64,000 bases of DNA from Nostoc sp. ATCC 43529. Its GTDB lineage: Bacteria > Cyanobacteriota > Cyanobacteriia > Cyanobacteriales > Nostocaceae. A program made the position numbers and the translations under genes. The notes beneath the pieces were generated by a model. It was not told the DNA's origin. It saw only the letters and a program-made list of their open reading frames with translations, and searched no databases. This document shows positions 8,290-16,564 of the stretch, one piece after another; positions within the stretch are counted from its first letter, which is position 1; every line of letters starts with the position of its first letter. The DNA is taken from NCBI GenBank assembly GCA_003326205.1, contig LWTK01000084.1, positions 285,239 to 349,238 on the forward strand, read 5' to 3'.

Positions 8290-9300
8290 TTATAAAACTC
8301 CTGCCTGTTGTAATAAATTTAAAGTTCCTGGCAAATCATCTAAGTCTGTCAGGCTAACATTAGGTGGATTGAGTTTGTTAATTGGCACTTGTTTTGATGG
8401 TGCTGGAATTCCTTTTACTAAAGGATATTCATTAGTTTCTTGAGCAAAGTAATTTTGTGAACTCTGTTTGAGCAGGTAATCAATTAACGCTTCAGCATCA
8501 GATTTTTGGTCAGTTGTACTTGTAATTGCTACCCCTGCCACATTAATTATTGCTCCAGCATCTTTTTTCGTGTAGTGATGAGCTACAGGGAAGTTAGAAT
8601 TGTCTTTTTTGAAGCGATACAAGTAGTAATTATTCACTAAACCAAGATGAATTTCTCCGCGTCCCAAAGCTTCAACGATGGCGGAATTTTTACCGTAATC
8701 TTTGACACCATTTGCTTTCATATCTTTGAGCCATTGTAAGGTCTTTTGGTCTCCATCCAAGACTCGCATGGCGGTAACAAATGATTGAAATGAACCGTTA
8801 GTTGGTGCCCAACCGACTTTACCGCGCCATTTTGGTTGTGTTAGCTGTGAAATTGATGTTGGTAATTCGCTTTGTTTGACTAGCTTGGTGTTGTAGTCAA
8901 TTACACGCGCACGTCCAGAAATTCCGAGCCAATGTCCTTTGGGAGAACGAAAGCGACTATCGACTTTATTCAGCAATTTCGAGGCAATTGGTAGTGTTAA
9001 TTGTTTTTTCTCCAAAGTGCCTAAAGCACCAGCATCTTGAGCAAAAAACAAGTCTGCACGACTATTTTTGCCTTCTTCTAAAAGAGCGATCGCTAATTCC
9101 GCAGTATCACCATAACGTACTTGAATATCCTTTTTTAAGTCTTTTTTGGCTTTTTCAATTAAAGGCCCAATCAGTTTTTGTTCTCTACCTGAATAGATTA
9201 CCAGGGTTTTTGTTTGGGCATCTACAGCCATCCCAATTCCCCAGCCGAGTGTTAAAGCTAGAGCTAATGCTGAAACTTTCAGCAATGGTAAAGTTTTCAA
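8290..9300 (-). CDS. futA: Ferric-iron-binding periplasmic protein
   Basis: 336 residues. Sec-type signal (about residues 1-28: hydrophobic ALALALTLGWGIGMAV then DAQT), then TLVIYSGREQKLIGPLIE, ADLFFAQDAGALGTLEK, and the double tyrosine of the Fe(III) site in LVNNYYLYRFKK. This fits the FbpA/FutA/IdiA family. The start is TTG at 9300, chosen because GGAGG lies 8 bases upstream and no ATG fits the signal peptide. First gene of the futA-futB-futC operon, so a periplasmic iron scavenger feeding FutB. Iron-starvation induction would be expected. Confidence 0.88.
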   Translation of the reverse strand: MKTLPLLKVSALALALTLGWGIGMAVDAQTKTLVIYSGREQKLIGPLIEKAKKDLKKDIQVRYGDTAELAIALLEEGKNSRADLFFAQDAGALGTLEKKQLTLPIASKLLNKVDSRFRSPKGHWLGISGRARVIDYNTKLVKQSELPTSISQLTQPKWRGKVGWAPTNGSFQSFVTAMRVLDGDQKTLQWLKDMKANGVKDYGKNSAIVEALGRGEIHLGLVNNYYLYRFKKDNSNFPVAHHYTKKDAGAIINVAGVAITSTTDQKSDAEALIDYLLKQSSQNYFAQETNEYPLVKGIPAPSKQVPINKLNPPNVSLTDLDDLPGTLNLLQQAGVL

Positions 9301-9344
9301 TCTTCAGTCCTCCACCTTAATACTTACCAGGAAGTTTTTGCAAC

Positions 9345-9363
9345 AATTTTGTTATTCTCAATC
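9345..9363 (-). promoter_or_regulatory. Possible Fur-like box upstream of futA
   Basis: Reading the minus strand, GATTGAGAATAACAAAATT matches the 19-bp Fur consensus at roughly half of its positions and lies about 45-60 bases upstream of the futA TTG. One half-site (TGAGAAT) is good and the other is poor. The position suits a promoter-proximal operator, but the match is weak and rests mainly on the expectation that an iron transporter is Fur-controlled. Confidence 0.25.
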
Positions 9364-9557
9364 TTTACCATTAACTTGTACTACTAAGCAAGAAAATTTC
9401 TCAAAAAATTAAAATTTCATCCTTTTGCCAGATGACTTTCAGCCGCTTAGGATTTAAAAAAACTCTACGAAATTCTTGCCCCAATACCCTACAAACAAGG
9501 GTTAATCGCGTTTCTACCCACTGCCTAATACCCACCTTCACCAATCATTTTTAGGTT

Positions 9558-9690
9558 GACAGACCTCACCCACCCAGCCTCCCTCTCCTACGAGGAGAGG
9601 GAGGAGTAACGAAAAATTAGGCTTTTTGCTCCCCTCTCCTATTAGGAGAGGGGCTGGGGGTGAGGTCAAAATCCTGTACATCGAATTCAC
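9558..9690. repeat. MITE-like palindromic element, copy 1
   Basis: About 133 bp, starting GACAGACCTCACCCACCCAG and ending GGGTGAGGTC then AAAATCCTGTACATCGAATT CAC. It contains an internal hairpin (CTCTCCTACGAGGAGAG) and is nearly identical to 29388-29529. It lies about 90 bp upstream of the esterase gene. The remaining part of 9301-9780 is AT-rich and holds no gene. Confidence 0.85.
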
Positions 9691-9768
9691 GTATTTTTAC
9701 GTTGACAGACCACTAGTACGTTAAAGTCTCTTGAAGAGATAGGATCTACTAAAAGAGTCATATTTATT

Positions 9769-9780
9769 AGGAGTAGACCT
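9769..9780 (+). promoter_or_regulatory. Ribosome-binding site that supports a CTG start
   Basis: AGGAG at 9769-9773 is followed by a 7-base spacer and then CTG at 9781. There is no ATG, GTG or TTG in this position, and the next TTG (9847) would cut off the first beta strand of the hydrolase. Confidence 0.6.
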
Positions 9781-10401
9781 CTGTCTTTACAATTTATTAA
9801 CGTCCCTACAGCCAACTCTCAACCGCCCGCAGGTTTAATAGTCACTTTGCATGGTTGGGGTGCTAATGCTGAGGATGTGGCATCTTTGTTACCTTTTATC
9901 AACTTATCTGATTACCAATTTGTATTACCCAATGCACCTTTTCCTTATCCCTACTCGCCCATAGGGAGGGCATGGTATGACTTGAGGGTAGAAAATATGT
10001 ATGAAGGGTTGGCAGAAAGTCGGCAACTGCTAATAGACTTTTTGCAATCTTTAGAAAGCAGTACTGGGATACCTTTGTCACGGACTATTTTGAGTGGATT
10101 TTCTCAAGGCGGGGCAATGACTTTAGATGTAGGATCGAAATTACCCCTAGCAGGTTTAGTTGTGATGAGTGGGTATTTACATCCTGATGCGATCGCAGCA
10201 GCTAAAGGTGAAATTCCCCCGACTTTAATTACCCACGGGAGAAAGGATGAAGTTGTACCCCTGCAAGCCGCATGGAAGGCACGAGAAACTGTAGAATCTT
10301 TGGGAGTGGCTGTAGAATATCACGAATTTGACACGGGGCATGAAATAGATCCACAAACGTTAAACGTGCTACGGAACTTCGTTGTCAAGACAATTGCCTA
10401 G
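9781..10401 (+). CDS. Carboxylesterase/phospholipase-type alpha/beta hydrolase, apparent CTG start
   Basis: 206 residues if translation begins at CTG 9781 (LSLQFINVPTANSQPPAGLI). Oxyanion motif LHGWGANAEDV, nucleophile elbow SGFSQGGAM (GxSxG), acid in HGRKDEVVP and histidine in DTGHEIDP, in family order. The upstream frame stays open to a TGA at 9703 without any ATG, so the start is either CTG or a mutated ATG. The well-spaced AGGAG favours CTG. A later TTG at 9847 would delete the first strand. It resembles small cytosolic esterases (YpfH/Est type); the substrate is unknown. No operon partner is evident. Confidence 0.85.
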   Translation: MSLQFINVPTANSQPPAGLIVTLHGWGANAEDVASLLPFINLSDYQFVLPNAPFPYPYSPIGRAWYDLRVENMYEGLAESRQLLIDFLQSLESSTGIPLSRTILSGFSQGGAMTLDVGSKLPLAGLVVMSGYLHPDAIAAAKGEIPPTLITHGRKDEVVPLQAAWKARETVESLGVAVEYHEFDTGHEIDPQTLNVLRNFVVKTIA

Positions 10402-10556
10402 TCAAGATTACGATTTTTTTATAAATTCTGGTATAAATGCGGAAAAATTTCACGAAATCAATGACCTCTAATGAGTAAGATATATTGGGAGGCTGCAAAA
10501 TAAAGCAACTTCACCCATGCTGAAGGCGAATGCTGCATAAGGGAGGGGCAAGCATT

Positions 10557-10769
10557 ATGACAACTCTAAGCATTTCCAGGAAAGAAATTGCTGCCATGAC
10601 TGCGGCAGAGGTAGAAGATCTGGCTACACGTCTGGAACTGGATAATTACAGTAATGCTTTTGAGGGTTTAAATGATTGGCATCTACTACGAGCGATCGCA
10701 TTTCAGCGTCCAGAGTTAGTGGAACCCTACATTTACCTGTTAGACTTGGAACCCTACGACGAAGCTTAG
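10557..10769 (+). CDS. DUF2555-like small cyanobacterial protein
   Basis: 70 residues from ATG 10557, with GGGAGGGG about 10 bases upstream. A longer frame exists, but the Shine-Dalgarno and sequence content favour this start. The segment NAFEGLNDWHLLRAIAFQRP followed by ELVEPYIYLLDLEPYDEA is what I recall for DUF2555, a cyanobacteria-specific family without known function. Acidic, probably cytosolic, no membrane segment. It sits 90 bp upstream of coaBC in the same direction and may be co-transcribed. Confidence 0.7.
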   Translation: MTTLSISRKEIAAMTAAEVEDLATRLELDNYSNAFEGLNDWHLLRAIAFQRPELVEPYIYLLDLEPYDEA

Positions 10770-10859
10770 TTGAAAGTTGAGAGTTAGGAGTTAGGAGTTG
10801 GAGATTCATATTCGTAACTACTTGCTCCTAAGTTACTACTTACTCCTAACTTTTTTACC

Positions 10860-12071
10860 ATGACTAATCGAAAATTGAACAGGGTTTTAATTGCTATAGG
10901 TGGCGGTATCGCCGCCTATAAGGTCTGTGAGTTGATTTCGACGTTGTTTAAAACCGGTGTGGAAGTGCGAGTCATCCTCACCCGTTCGGCGCAAAAATTT
11001 ATTACGCCTTTGACTGTCGCCACCCTATCCCGCCATCAAGCATACACAGATGATGATTTTTGGCAACCAACTCACTCTCGTCCGTTGCATATTGAGTTGG
11101 GTGAATGGGCCGATGTGATGGTAATTGCTCCGTTGACGGCTAATACATTAGCAAAGTTAGCCTACGGTATGGCTGATAATTTACTCACAAACACCGTGCT
11201 GGCTTCTACTTGTCCTGTATTGTTAGCACCAGCGATGAATACGGATATGTGGGAACAACTATCGGTGCAGCGCAATTGGCAACAGCTGTTGATAGATAGC
11301 CGATATCATGGTATGAGTACAGTATCGGGTTTATTAGCTTGCGATCGCGTCGGTGCTGGTAGGATGGCAGAACCGCGAGAGATTTTGACTTACATCCAAT
11401 CGCTCCTGCACACCCAAGGCAAACGAGATTTAGTCGGGAAACGAGTGTTAGTTAGTGCTGGGGGAACGCGAGAGCATCTTGACCCAGTAAGGTTTATTGG
11501 CAATCCTTCCACTGGTAAAATGGGATTAGCCCTAGCCCAAGCGGCACTCCACCGAGGCGCAAGAGTCACTCTGGTGCATACTCCAGCTAATTGGGAAGTA
11601 CCATTGGGAGTGCAAGCAATTTCTGTGACGAGTGCAGAGCAAATGCATCACGCGATGGTGGAATATTTAGCCAACGCTGATATCATTGTCATGTCAGCAG
11701 CCGTGGCAGATGTCAAGCCCAAAGATTATAGTACAGAAAAATTGCCCAAGCGATCGCTCCCCGAAGCTTTACCCTTGGAACCCGTACCCGATATAGTCGC
11801 CCGATTAGCACAACTCAAACAGTCGCATCAAATATTAGTTGGTTTTGCAGCACAAAGTGGAGATATTGTCAATCCAGCGTTAGAAAAATTACAGCATAAA
11901 AAATTAGATGCGATCGTTGCTAATCCCATCGATAAACCAGATAGTGGTTTTGGCAGCGATCGTAATCAAGCGATATTTTTAGATATCCAAGGACATCAAT
12001 TAGAAATTGCACCTTGTTCTAAATTAGAAATGGCGCATCAATTATTTGATTTTCTCACATCCGAATTTTAG
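10860..12071 (+). CDS. coaBC: Bifunctional phosphopantothenoylcysteine decarboxylase / phosphopantothenate-cysteine ligase
   Basis: 403 residues. N-terminal flavoprotein domain (CoaC, about 1-185) with GGGIAAYK near the start, APAMNTDMW (about 122) and the catalytic cysteine region LLACDRVGAGRM. C-terminal CoaB domain (about 195-400) starts with VLVSAGGTREHLDPVRFIGN and continues STGKMG with the conserved lysine, then AAVADVKPKDY. It catalyses two consecutive steps of coenzyme A synthesis in the cytosol. Length and motif set are complete, so it should be functional. A hairpin with a T run follows at 12092. Confidence 0.95.
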   Translation: MTNRKLNRVLIAIGGGIAAYKVCELISTLFKTGVEVRVILTRSAQKFITPLTVATLSRHQAYTDDDFWQPTHSRPLHIELGEWADVMVIAPLTANTLAKLAYGMADNLLTNTVLASTCPVLLAPAMNTDMWEQLSVQRNWQQLLIDSRYHGMSTVSGLLACDRVGAGRMAEPREILTYIQSLLHTQGKRDLVGKRVLVSAGGTREHLDPVRFIGNPSTGKMGLALAQAALHRGARVTLVHTPANWEVPLGVQAISVTSAEQMHHAMVEYLANADIIVMSAAVADVKPKDYSTEKLPKRSLPEALPLEPVPDIVARLAQLKQSHQILVGFAAQSGDIVNPALEKLQHKKLDAIVANPIDKPDSGFGSDRNQAIFLDIQGHQLEIAPCSKLEMAHQLFDFLTSEF

Positions 12072-12091
12072 ATTTTCAATTTTGCCAAAAT

Positions 12092-12120
12092 GTAGAGATG
12101 TTGCATTGCAACGTCTCTTT
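12092..12120 (+). terminator. Hairpin terminator after coaBC, also a dispersed palindrome
   Basis: AGAGATGTTGCA pairs with TGCAACGTCTCT (one G-T step) directly followed by TTTT. It lies 20 bp after the coaBC stop. The same palindrome family occurs at 58686-58715 (perfect) and in degenerate form near 36880 and 58770, so it may be a mobile repeat that serves as terminator here. Confidence 0.65.
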
Positions 12121-12217
12121 TGAACCCATCTTAAAAAACCAGCAAAATCATTCTGCTTTCTCTGCAACACCAAAAAATTAAACAGTCCTGTTTTTGACGA
12201 GAGAGTTAGCTTTAGGC

Positions 12218-12595
12218 TTATGATAACCCTTTTATGAACTCACTGTATTGCTGGTCAGAGAGTAAGGCATTAACCGCAGAGGAATCGCTAAACTTGATTT
12301 TTACTAACCAGCCTTCGCCATAGGCGTCTTGATTGATTAGTTCGGGGTCATCAACAACTGCCTGGTTGACCTCTACAAGCTCCCCTTCTATGGGACTATA
12401 GAAGTCTATTACTCCCTTAGTGGCTTCGATATTACCGATTATAAGATTCTGGCCAATCAATGTGCCAACGTTTGGCAACTCTACTCCTGTAACCTCATTA
12501 AGGTGATTGCTTGCATACTGAGTAAAGCCCAGTGTAGCAATGTTGCCATCAACTCGAACCCATGTATGCTCCTTACTATATTTCAGGTCGCTCAT
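12218..12595 (-). CDS. Divergent glycine-cleavage H-like lipoyl carrier protein
   Basis: 125 residues from ATG 12595 (MSDLKYSKEHTWVRVDGNIA). H-protein fold markers: HTWVRVDG, TLGFTQYA, GELVEVNQAVVDDPELIN and YGEGWLVKI. The lipoylated lysine lies in NIEATKGVIDFYSP, which differs from the usual ESVKAASDLYSP. This suggests a second, diverged H protein rather than the housekeeping one. It is transcribed divergently from a LipM-like lipoyl/octanoyltransferase gene 56 bp away. It may be a dedicated lipoyl carrier, but no GcvT or GcvP gene is nearby. Confidence 0.8.
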   Translation of the reverse strand: MSDLKYSKEHTWVRVDGNIATLGFTQYASNHLNEVTGVELPNVGTLIGQNLIIGNIEATKGVIDFYSPIEGELVEVNQAVVDDPELINQDAYGEGWLVKIKFSDSSAVNALLSDQQYSEFIKGLS

Positions 12596-12651
12596 GAACA
12601 AATTTTTCCTTATAATCTCAAATAAAAGTATTATTAAATACTGATATTTGA

Positions 12652-13512
12652 ATGTCAATATATTTCCCAAGTCCAGAACCTATAAGACAACTAGCAACCG
12701 AGTCACCATCCACCTGGCGTTTTATTCCAATGCTTCAGACATCAGGAGGAGTGCAAATGGCGATCGATGCTTGGTTGTTCAAGCAATGCGAAGAGGAACA
12801 ACATCCGCCTACCTTGCGTTTTTATACCTGGCATCCCCACGCCATCTCCTTGGGACATCTGCAAAAACAATGGCCTGCCCAGTGGCATAATCTCATTTAT
12901 CAAGGACAGCAACTCGATATAGTTCGTCGCCCAACGGGAGGTAGAGCCGTTCTCCATCAAGGAGACTTAACCTATGCCCTGATTACAAGAGCGAGTACTG
13001 CAAAAAGCTGGGGTATTTATGAAAACATCTGTAACTTTTTGATTCAAGGCTGGCAAACCTTGGGTGTTGAATTAGATTATGGTTCTGCTGGACGGGGTTA
13101 TATTCACAATCCCAGTTGCTTCAACACAGCAACAGCCGCAGACTTGGTTACCCCTGATGGGAGTAAATTCATTGGTAGCGCCCAACGCAAGGGAAGAAAT
13201 AATATTCTTCAACACGGCTCGATGATTTTGTCCACAGACAAAGGTTTATTTGAAGAAATCTTTGAACAATCGGCTCCTTGGAATACCTCGTTTTGTAAAA
13301 CAGAGGAACAGGATAGCTGGATTGTAAAGATTGTAGATACACTAACAGAGACGGCAAAACAGTATTTTGGCATAGAATTAGTCACCCAACCATTCACAGA
13401 ACAAGAATGGGAGGATATTCTTAAATTGCGATCGCTTTATGAAGTGCGATCGGGCATATTAAAATCTCAAATCTCAAATCTAAAAATTGTTTTAGGGAAT
13501 GAATACAGTTGA
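12652..13512 (+). CDS. Lipoyl/octanoyl transferase of the LplA/LipM family
   Basis: 286 residues. Biotin/lipoyl-ligase fold: WRFIPMLQTSGGVQMAIDAW, RRPTGGRAVLHQGDLTYAL (lipoate-binding RRxxGGxxVxH motif), then NPSCFNTATAADL, where the Cys fits the LipM acyl-enzyme cysteine, and FIGSAQRKG...ILQHGSMIL. That cysteine favours LipM-type octanoyltransfer over ATP-dependent ligation. ATG 12652 is preferred although its Shine-Dalgarno is poor; the ATG at 12757 has a good AGGAGGAG but would delete the conserved N-terminal strand. The divergent H-like gene suggests its substrate. The last 21 bp overlap the end of the convergent PAAR-like gene. Confidence 0.82.
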   Translation: MSIYFPSPEPIRQLATESPSTWRFIPMLQTSGGVQMAIDAWLFKQCEEEQHPPTLRFYTWHPHAISLGHLQKQWPAQWHNLIYQGQQLDIVRRPTGGRAVLHQGDLTYALITRASTAKSWGIYENICNFLIQGWQTLGVELDYGSAGRGYIHNPSCFNTATAADLVTPDGSKFIGSAQRKGRNNILQHGSMILSTDKGLFEEIFEQSAPWNTSFCKTEEQDSWIVKIVDTLTETAKQYFGIELVTQPFTEQEWEDILKLRSLYEVRSGILKSQISNLKIVLGNEYS

Positions 13513-13878
13513 TTGACCAGGATAAACTACCTCAATCACACCAGCCCACGCACACATCAACTTAGATGTATTATTCAGTGCTGGGCTGTTAGCAATCAGA
13601 ACGGTAGGCGAACCCGGTGTCCAGGGTGCGGGGATAACAGGTATACAAGGCATAGGTGTTAACACGCCCGAAGCTGCTGCTGTGGCGGATGCAACTGTTG
13701 GATTGGCTAAAGACGAACACATACCAAAAGGCATGATATTCACCATTGGCTTATTATCCAAAATGTTCGCATCAGGCGTACCTGTCAACACCCGATTGAC
13801 GGGTAGAACTACAAACGAACTTGGTGCCGCACCAAAGCTACACTTGAGGGTTGCGCCGGAACATACTTGCAGAGCCAT
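13492..13878 (-). CDS. PAAR-like protein (DUF4280)
   Basis: 128 residues from ATG 13878, with GGAGGGG upstream. Features of DUF4280: VCSGATLKCSFGAAPSSF at the N-terminus, MVNIMPFGMCSSLANPTVA in the middle (PFGxCxSxxNP), LTPMPCIPVIPAPWTPG, and KLMCAWAGVIEV near the end. Four cysteines, no charged repeats. PAAR-like proteins cap the spike of contractile injection systems (T6SS, eCIS and the cyanobacterial thylakoid-anchored system). No VgrG, sheath or baseplate gene is present here, so this is an orphan tip or a toxin-delivery cap. It overlaps the convergent lipM-like gene by 21 bp. Confidence 0.82.
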   Translation of the reverse strand: MALQVCSGATLKCSFGAAPSSFVVLPVNRVLTGTPDANILDNKPMVNIMPFGMCSSLANPTVASATAAASGVLTPMPCIPVIPAPWTPGSPTVLIANSPALNNTSKLMCAWAGVIEVVYPGQSTVFIP

Positions 13879-14061
13879 AATTTATCCCCTCCACAAATCA
13901 AGATACAGTTACCTGGATAATGTAGCGTAGCATTCATCAGGTTGTGTTGCAAAACCCCAAGCCGGATAATTTGGGCAGAGGACGGGGGACGTTATACATT
14001 AATAAGTGTGTCTGCAATACCGGACTTGTTCTGGCTTAGTCTCAATAGCAAAGGTTTAGAG

Positions 14062-15543
14062 ATGTCTACTTTATCAGAAACTTCTATCTTGGCGGCAATT
14101 CTGCTAGTAGCTTTAGGCATTTTGGGTTGGGGCTTTTATCGCGCCAGACCTTTTGGCAAGCTAGGAATCTTGGCTTGGTTACAGTCGGTGGTGTTGATGA
14201 CTCCGTGGCTACTGTTTTTTGGATTGTTTGCCGCAGGAATTTACATCAACATAGCAGGTATATTGTTCTTAGTAGTGGCTTCTGCTGGATTGTATATCTA
14301 CTTGGGCAGCCAGTTACGCAAAGCTGGGCAAGATGCCATACTCAAGCAGCGGGCAACCGAAAGACTTGCGGCTGAGTCCTCACCTGAAGAAAATTCGCCA
14401 CAACCAACAGTAATAGAACTCAAACCCCAAATCCCACCAATACCAGAAGATGACTTGAATGCAATTAAAGGTATTTTTGGTATTGATACATTTTTCGCCA
14501 CAGAAACCATCCCCTACCAAGATGGAGCGATTTTTAAAGGCAATTTGCGGGGAGAACCGGAAGAAATTCACAACCGTTTGAGTGCAAATTTGCGAGAACG
14601 GCTTGGCGATCGCTATCGCTTGTTTTTAGTCGAAAATACAGATGGCAGACCAGTAGTTATTGTTCTGCCCAGTCGCAACGATCCCCGACCAATGCAGTTA
14701 TCGCAAAAAGCTTTTGCAGGTATTCTCTTGGTAGCCACCATAGCCACAAATTTAGAAGCTGCGGGATTACTGCTAAATTTTGATTTCTTTACTAGTCCTG
14801 CAAGGTTCACAGAAGCTTTGCCCATAGGTGCGGGCATATTTGCGATTTTAGTCGCTCACGAAATCGGTCATTGGGTACTTGCTCGCCGTCACCAAATCCG
14901 CCTTAGCTGGCCGTTCTTTCTACCTGCTGTGCAAATTGGTTCCTTTGGTGCAATTACCCGCTTTGAATCTTTATTACCCAACCGCAAAGTATTATTTGAT
15001 ATCGCCTTGGCAGGGCCAGCCGCAGGTGGTATCGTTTCTTTGGGAATGCTGATTACTGGCTTGCTGCTTTCCCACCCTGGTAGCTTATTTCAATTGCCAA
15101 ATCAGTTTTTCCAAGGGTCAATTTTAGTGGGAAGCTTGGCGCGGGTTGTCCTTGGTTCTGCCTTGCAGTCGTCTTTGGTAAGCGTTCATCCCTTGGTGGT
15201 GATTGGTTGGTTGGGGTTAGTAATTACCGCTTTGAACTTAATGCCCGCAGGACAACTAGATGGCGGTCGTATTGTCCAGGCCATTTATGGACGCAAAACC
15301 GCAGGACGAGCCACTGTAGCAACTTTAATTTTACTGGTGCTAGTGTCTCTCGGTAATGTTCTGGCTATGTACTGGGCGTTCGTGATTTTCTTCTTGCAAC
15401 GAGATTTAGAACGCCCCAGCTTGAATGAAATTACTGAACCCGATGATGCTAGAGCTGCTTTGGGTCTTTTGGCTTTATTCTTGATGATTACCACCCTTTT
15501 ACCCCTGACTCCTGGCTTGGCTGGACGCTTGGGCATAGGATAA
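14062..15543 (+). CDS. Site-2-protease-family (M50) intramembrane metalloprotease
   Basis: 493 residues from ATG 14062 (MSTLSETSILAAILLVALGI); a longer frame from 13942 has no signal or membrane sense. Two N-terminal helices, a soluble region (about 100-215), then a multi-helix domain. Zinc site VAHEIGHW (HExxH, about residue 266) and NLMPAGQLDGGR (third ligand region, about 399), plus RFESLLPNRKVLFDIALAGP. This resembles plant EGY-type proteases of chloroplast thylakoids. Substrate unknown; both catalytic motifs are intact. Confidence 0.9.
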   Translation: MSTLSETSILAAILLVALGILGWGFYRARPFGKLGILAWLQSVVLMTPWLLFFGLFAAGIYINIAGILFLVVASAGLYIYLGSQLRKAGQDAILKQRATERLAAESSPEENSPQPTVIELKPQIPPIPEDDLNAIKGIFGIDTFFATETIPYQDGAIFKGNLRGEPEEIHNRLSANLRERLGDRYRLFLVENTDGRPVVIVLPSRNDPRPMQLSQKAFAGILLVATIATNLEAAGLLLNFDFFTSPARFTEALPIGAGIFAILVAHEIGHWVLARRHQIRLSWPFFLPAVQIGSFGAITRFESLLPNRKVLFDIALAGPAAGGIVSLGMLITGLLLSHPGSLFQLPNQFFQGSILVGSLARVVLGSALQSSLVSVHPLVVIGWLGLVITALNLMPAGQLDGGRIVQAIYGRKTAGRATVATLILLVLVSLGNVLAMYWAFVIFFLQRDLERPSLNEITEPDDARAALGLLALFLMITTLLPLTPGLAGRLGIG

Positions 15544-15759
15544 ATCAGCTAAAACATATGTGATTGCGACAGATTCTTGAGTAAAGATGCGAGGAATCGT
15601 GTCTCTGGAAATGGTGTATTCGCATTCATTTTTTAAATGGGTATAAATTGCGATAAACGCTATAGTTCCTTCTAGCAGCGATCGCTAAATTTAACCTTGC
15701 TACAGCACTTTAACAACAGATAATCACTTTGGCGAACCAAAATACAACCAGATTTATCT

Positions 15760-16500
15760 ATGGCATCTTTAGTAGGAAAAGTTGCAATTATCACAGGTGC
15801 ATCGCGGGGAATTGGACGAGCGATCGCACTGAAGTTAGCTGGTAACGGGGCATCTATTGTCGTTAATTATGCTGGTAATGCAGGTAAAGCACAGGAAGTT
15901 GTTGCAGAAATTGAAAGATTGGGAGTAAAGGCGATCGCCCTCCAAGCTGATGTTAGCAAAGTACCCGACATTCAACGGTTATTTGAGCAAACACTCGAAC
16001 ACTTTGGTAAAGTCGATATTTTGGTCAACAATGCCGGAATCGCCTTCTACAAACCAATTTGTCAAGTGACAGAAGAAGAGTTTGACAAAATTTATGCCAT
16101 TAATGTTAAAGGTACTTATTTTGCTTGCCAACAAGCCGCGCAACACATGGCAGAAGGGGGACGGATTATCAACTTTTCCTCATCAACTACGGTGATGATG
16201 CTACCAACTTATAGTGCCTATGTAGCAACTAAGGGTGCTGTTGAACAAATTACGCGGGTACTAGCTAAAGAATTGGGTGCAAAGGCGATCGCAGTCAATG
16301 TTATTTCTCCTGGCCCCACCGATACAGAACTATTTCGAGAAGGCAAAACACAAGAACAGATAGACCGTTTAGCCCAAATGGCTGCTTTTGGCAAGCTGGG
16401 AGATGTGCAAGAAATTGCCGATGTAGTAGCATTTCTCGCTAGCGACGAAGCTAGATGGATTACTGGGCAAAACATTCGTGTCAACGGTGGAATCGCCTAA
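15760..16500 (+). CDS. Short-chain dehydrogenase/reductase (3-oxoacyl-ACP reductase-like)
   Basis: 246 residues. Classical SDR: cofactor motif TGASRGIG (TGxxxGxG, residues 13-20), LVNNAGIA (NNAG), catalytic Ser in IINFSSSTTV, and YVATK (YxxxK), ending in GQNIRVNGGIA. The NADP preference suggested by R following the Gly motif is inference. Substrate unknown: the family includes FabG and many sugar or alcohol dehydrogenases, and no fab gene is adjacent. A hairpin follows the stop. Confidence 0.9.
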   Translation: MASLVGKVAIITGASRGIGRAIALKLAGNGASIVVNYAGNAGKAQEVVAEIERLGVKAIALQADVSKVPDIQRLFEQTLEHFGKVDILVNNAGIAFYKPICQVTEEEFDKIYAINVKGTYFACQQAAQHMAEGGRIINFSSSTTVMMLPTYSAYVATKGAVEQITRVLAKELGAKAIAVNVISPGPTDTELFREGKTQEQIDRLAQMAAFGKLGDVQEIADVVAFLASDEARWITGQNIRVNGGIA

Positions 16501-16505
16501 AGTTA

Positions 16506-16551
16506 TTGTCGGTGAACCTTCACTAAAATTAAGCGATGCGTTCACCGACAA
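16506..16551. terminator. Bidirectional terminator hairpin
   Basis: TTGTCGGTGAAC (16506-16517) and GTTCACCGACAA (16540-16551) form a perfect 12-bp inverted repeat in the 64-bp gap between two convergent genes, so it can serve both. The T tract is short. Confidence 0.6.
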
Positions 16552-16564
16552 GTTGTTAGGAAAA

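Noticed and set aside
12757..13512. Shorter start of the LipM-like gene at ATG 12757 with a good Shine-Dalgarno
   Set aside because: It removes the conserved WRFIPMLQTSGG strand that homologues share.
13942..14061. N-terminal extension of the S2P protease
   Set aside because: MCCKTPSRIIW... has no membrane or family character, and homologous sequence begins at the ATG 14062.
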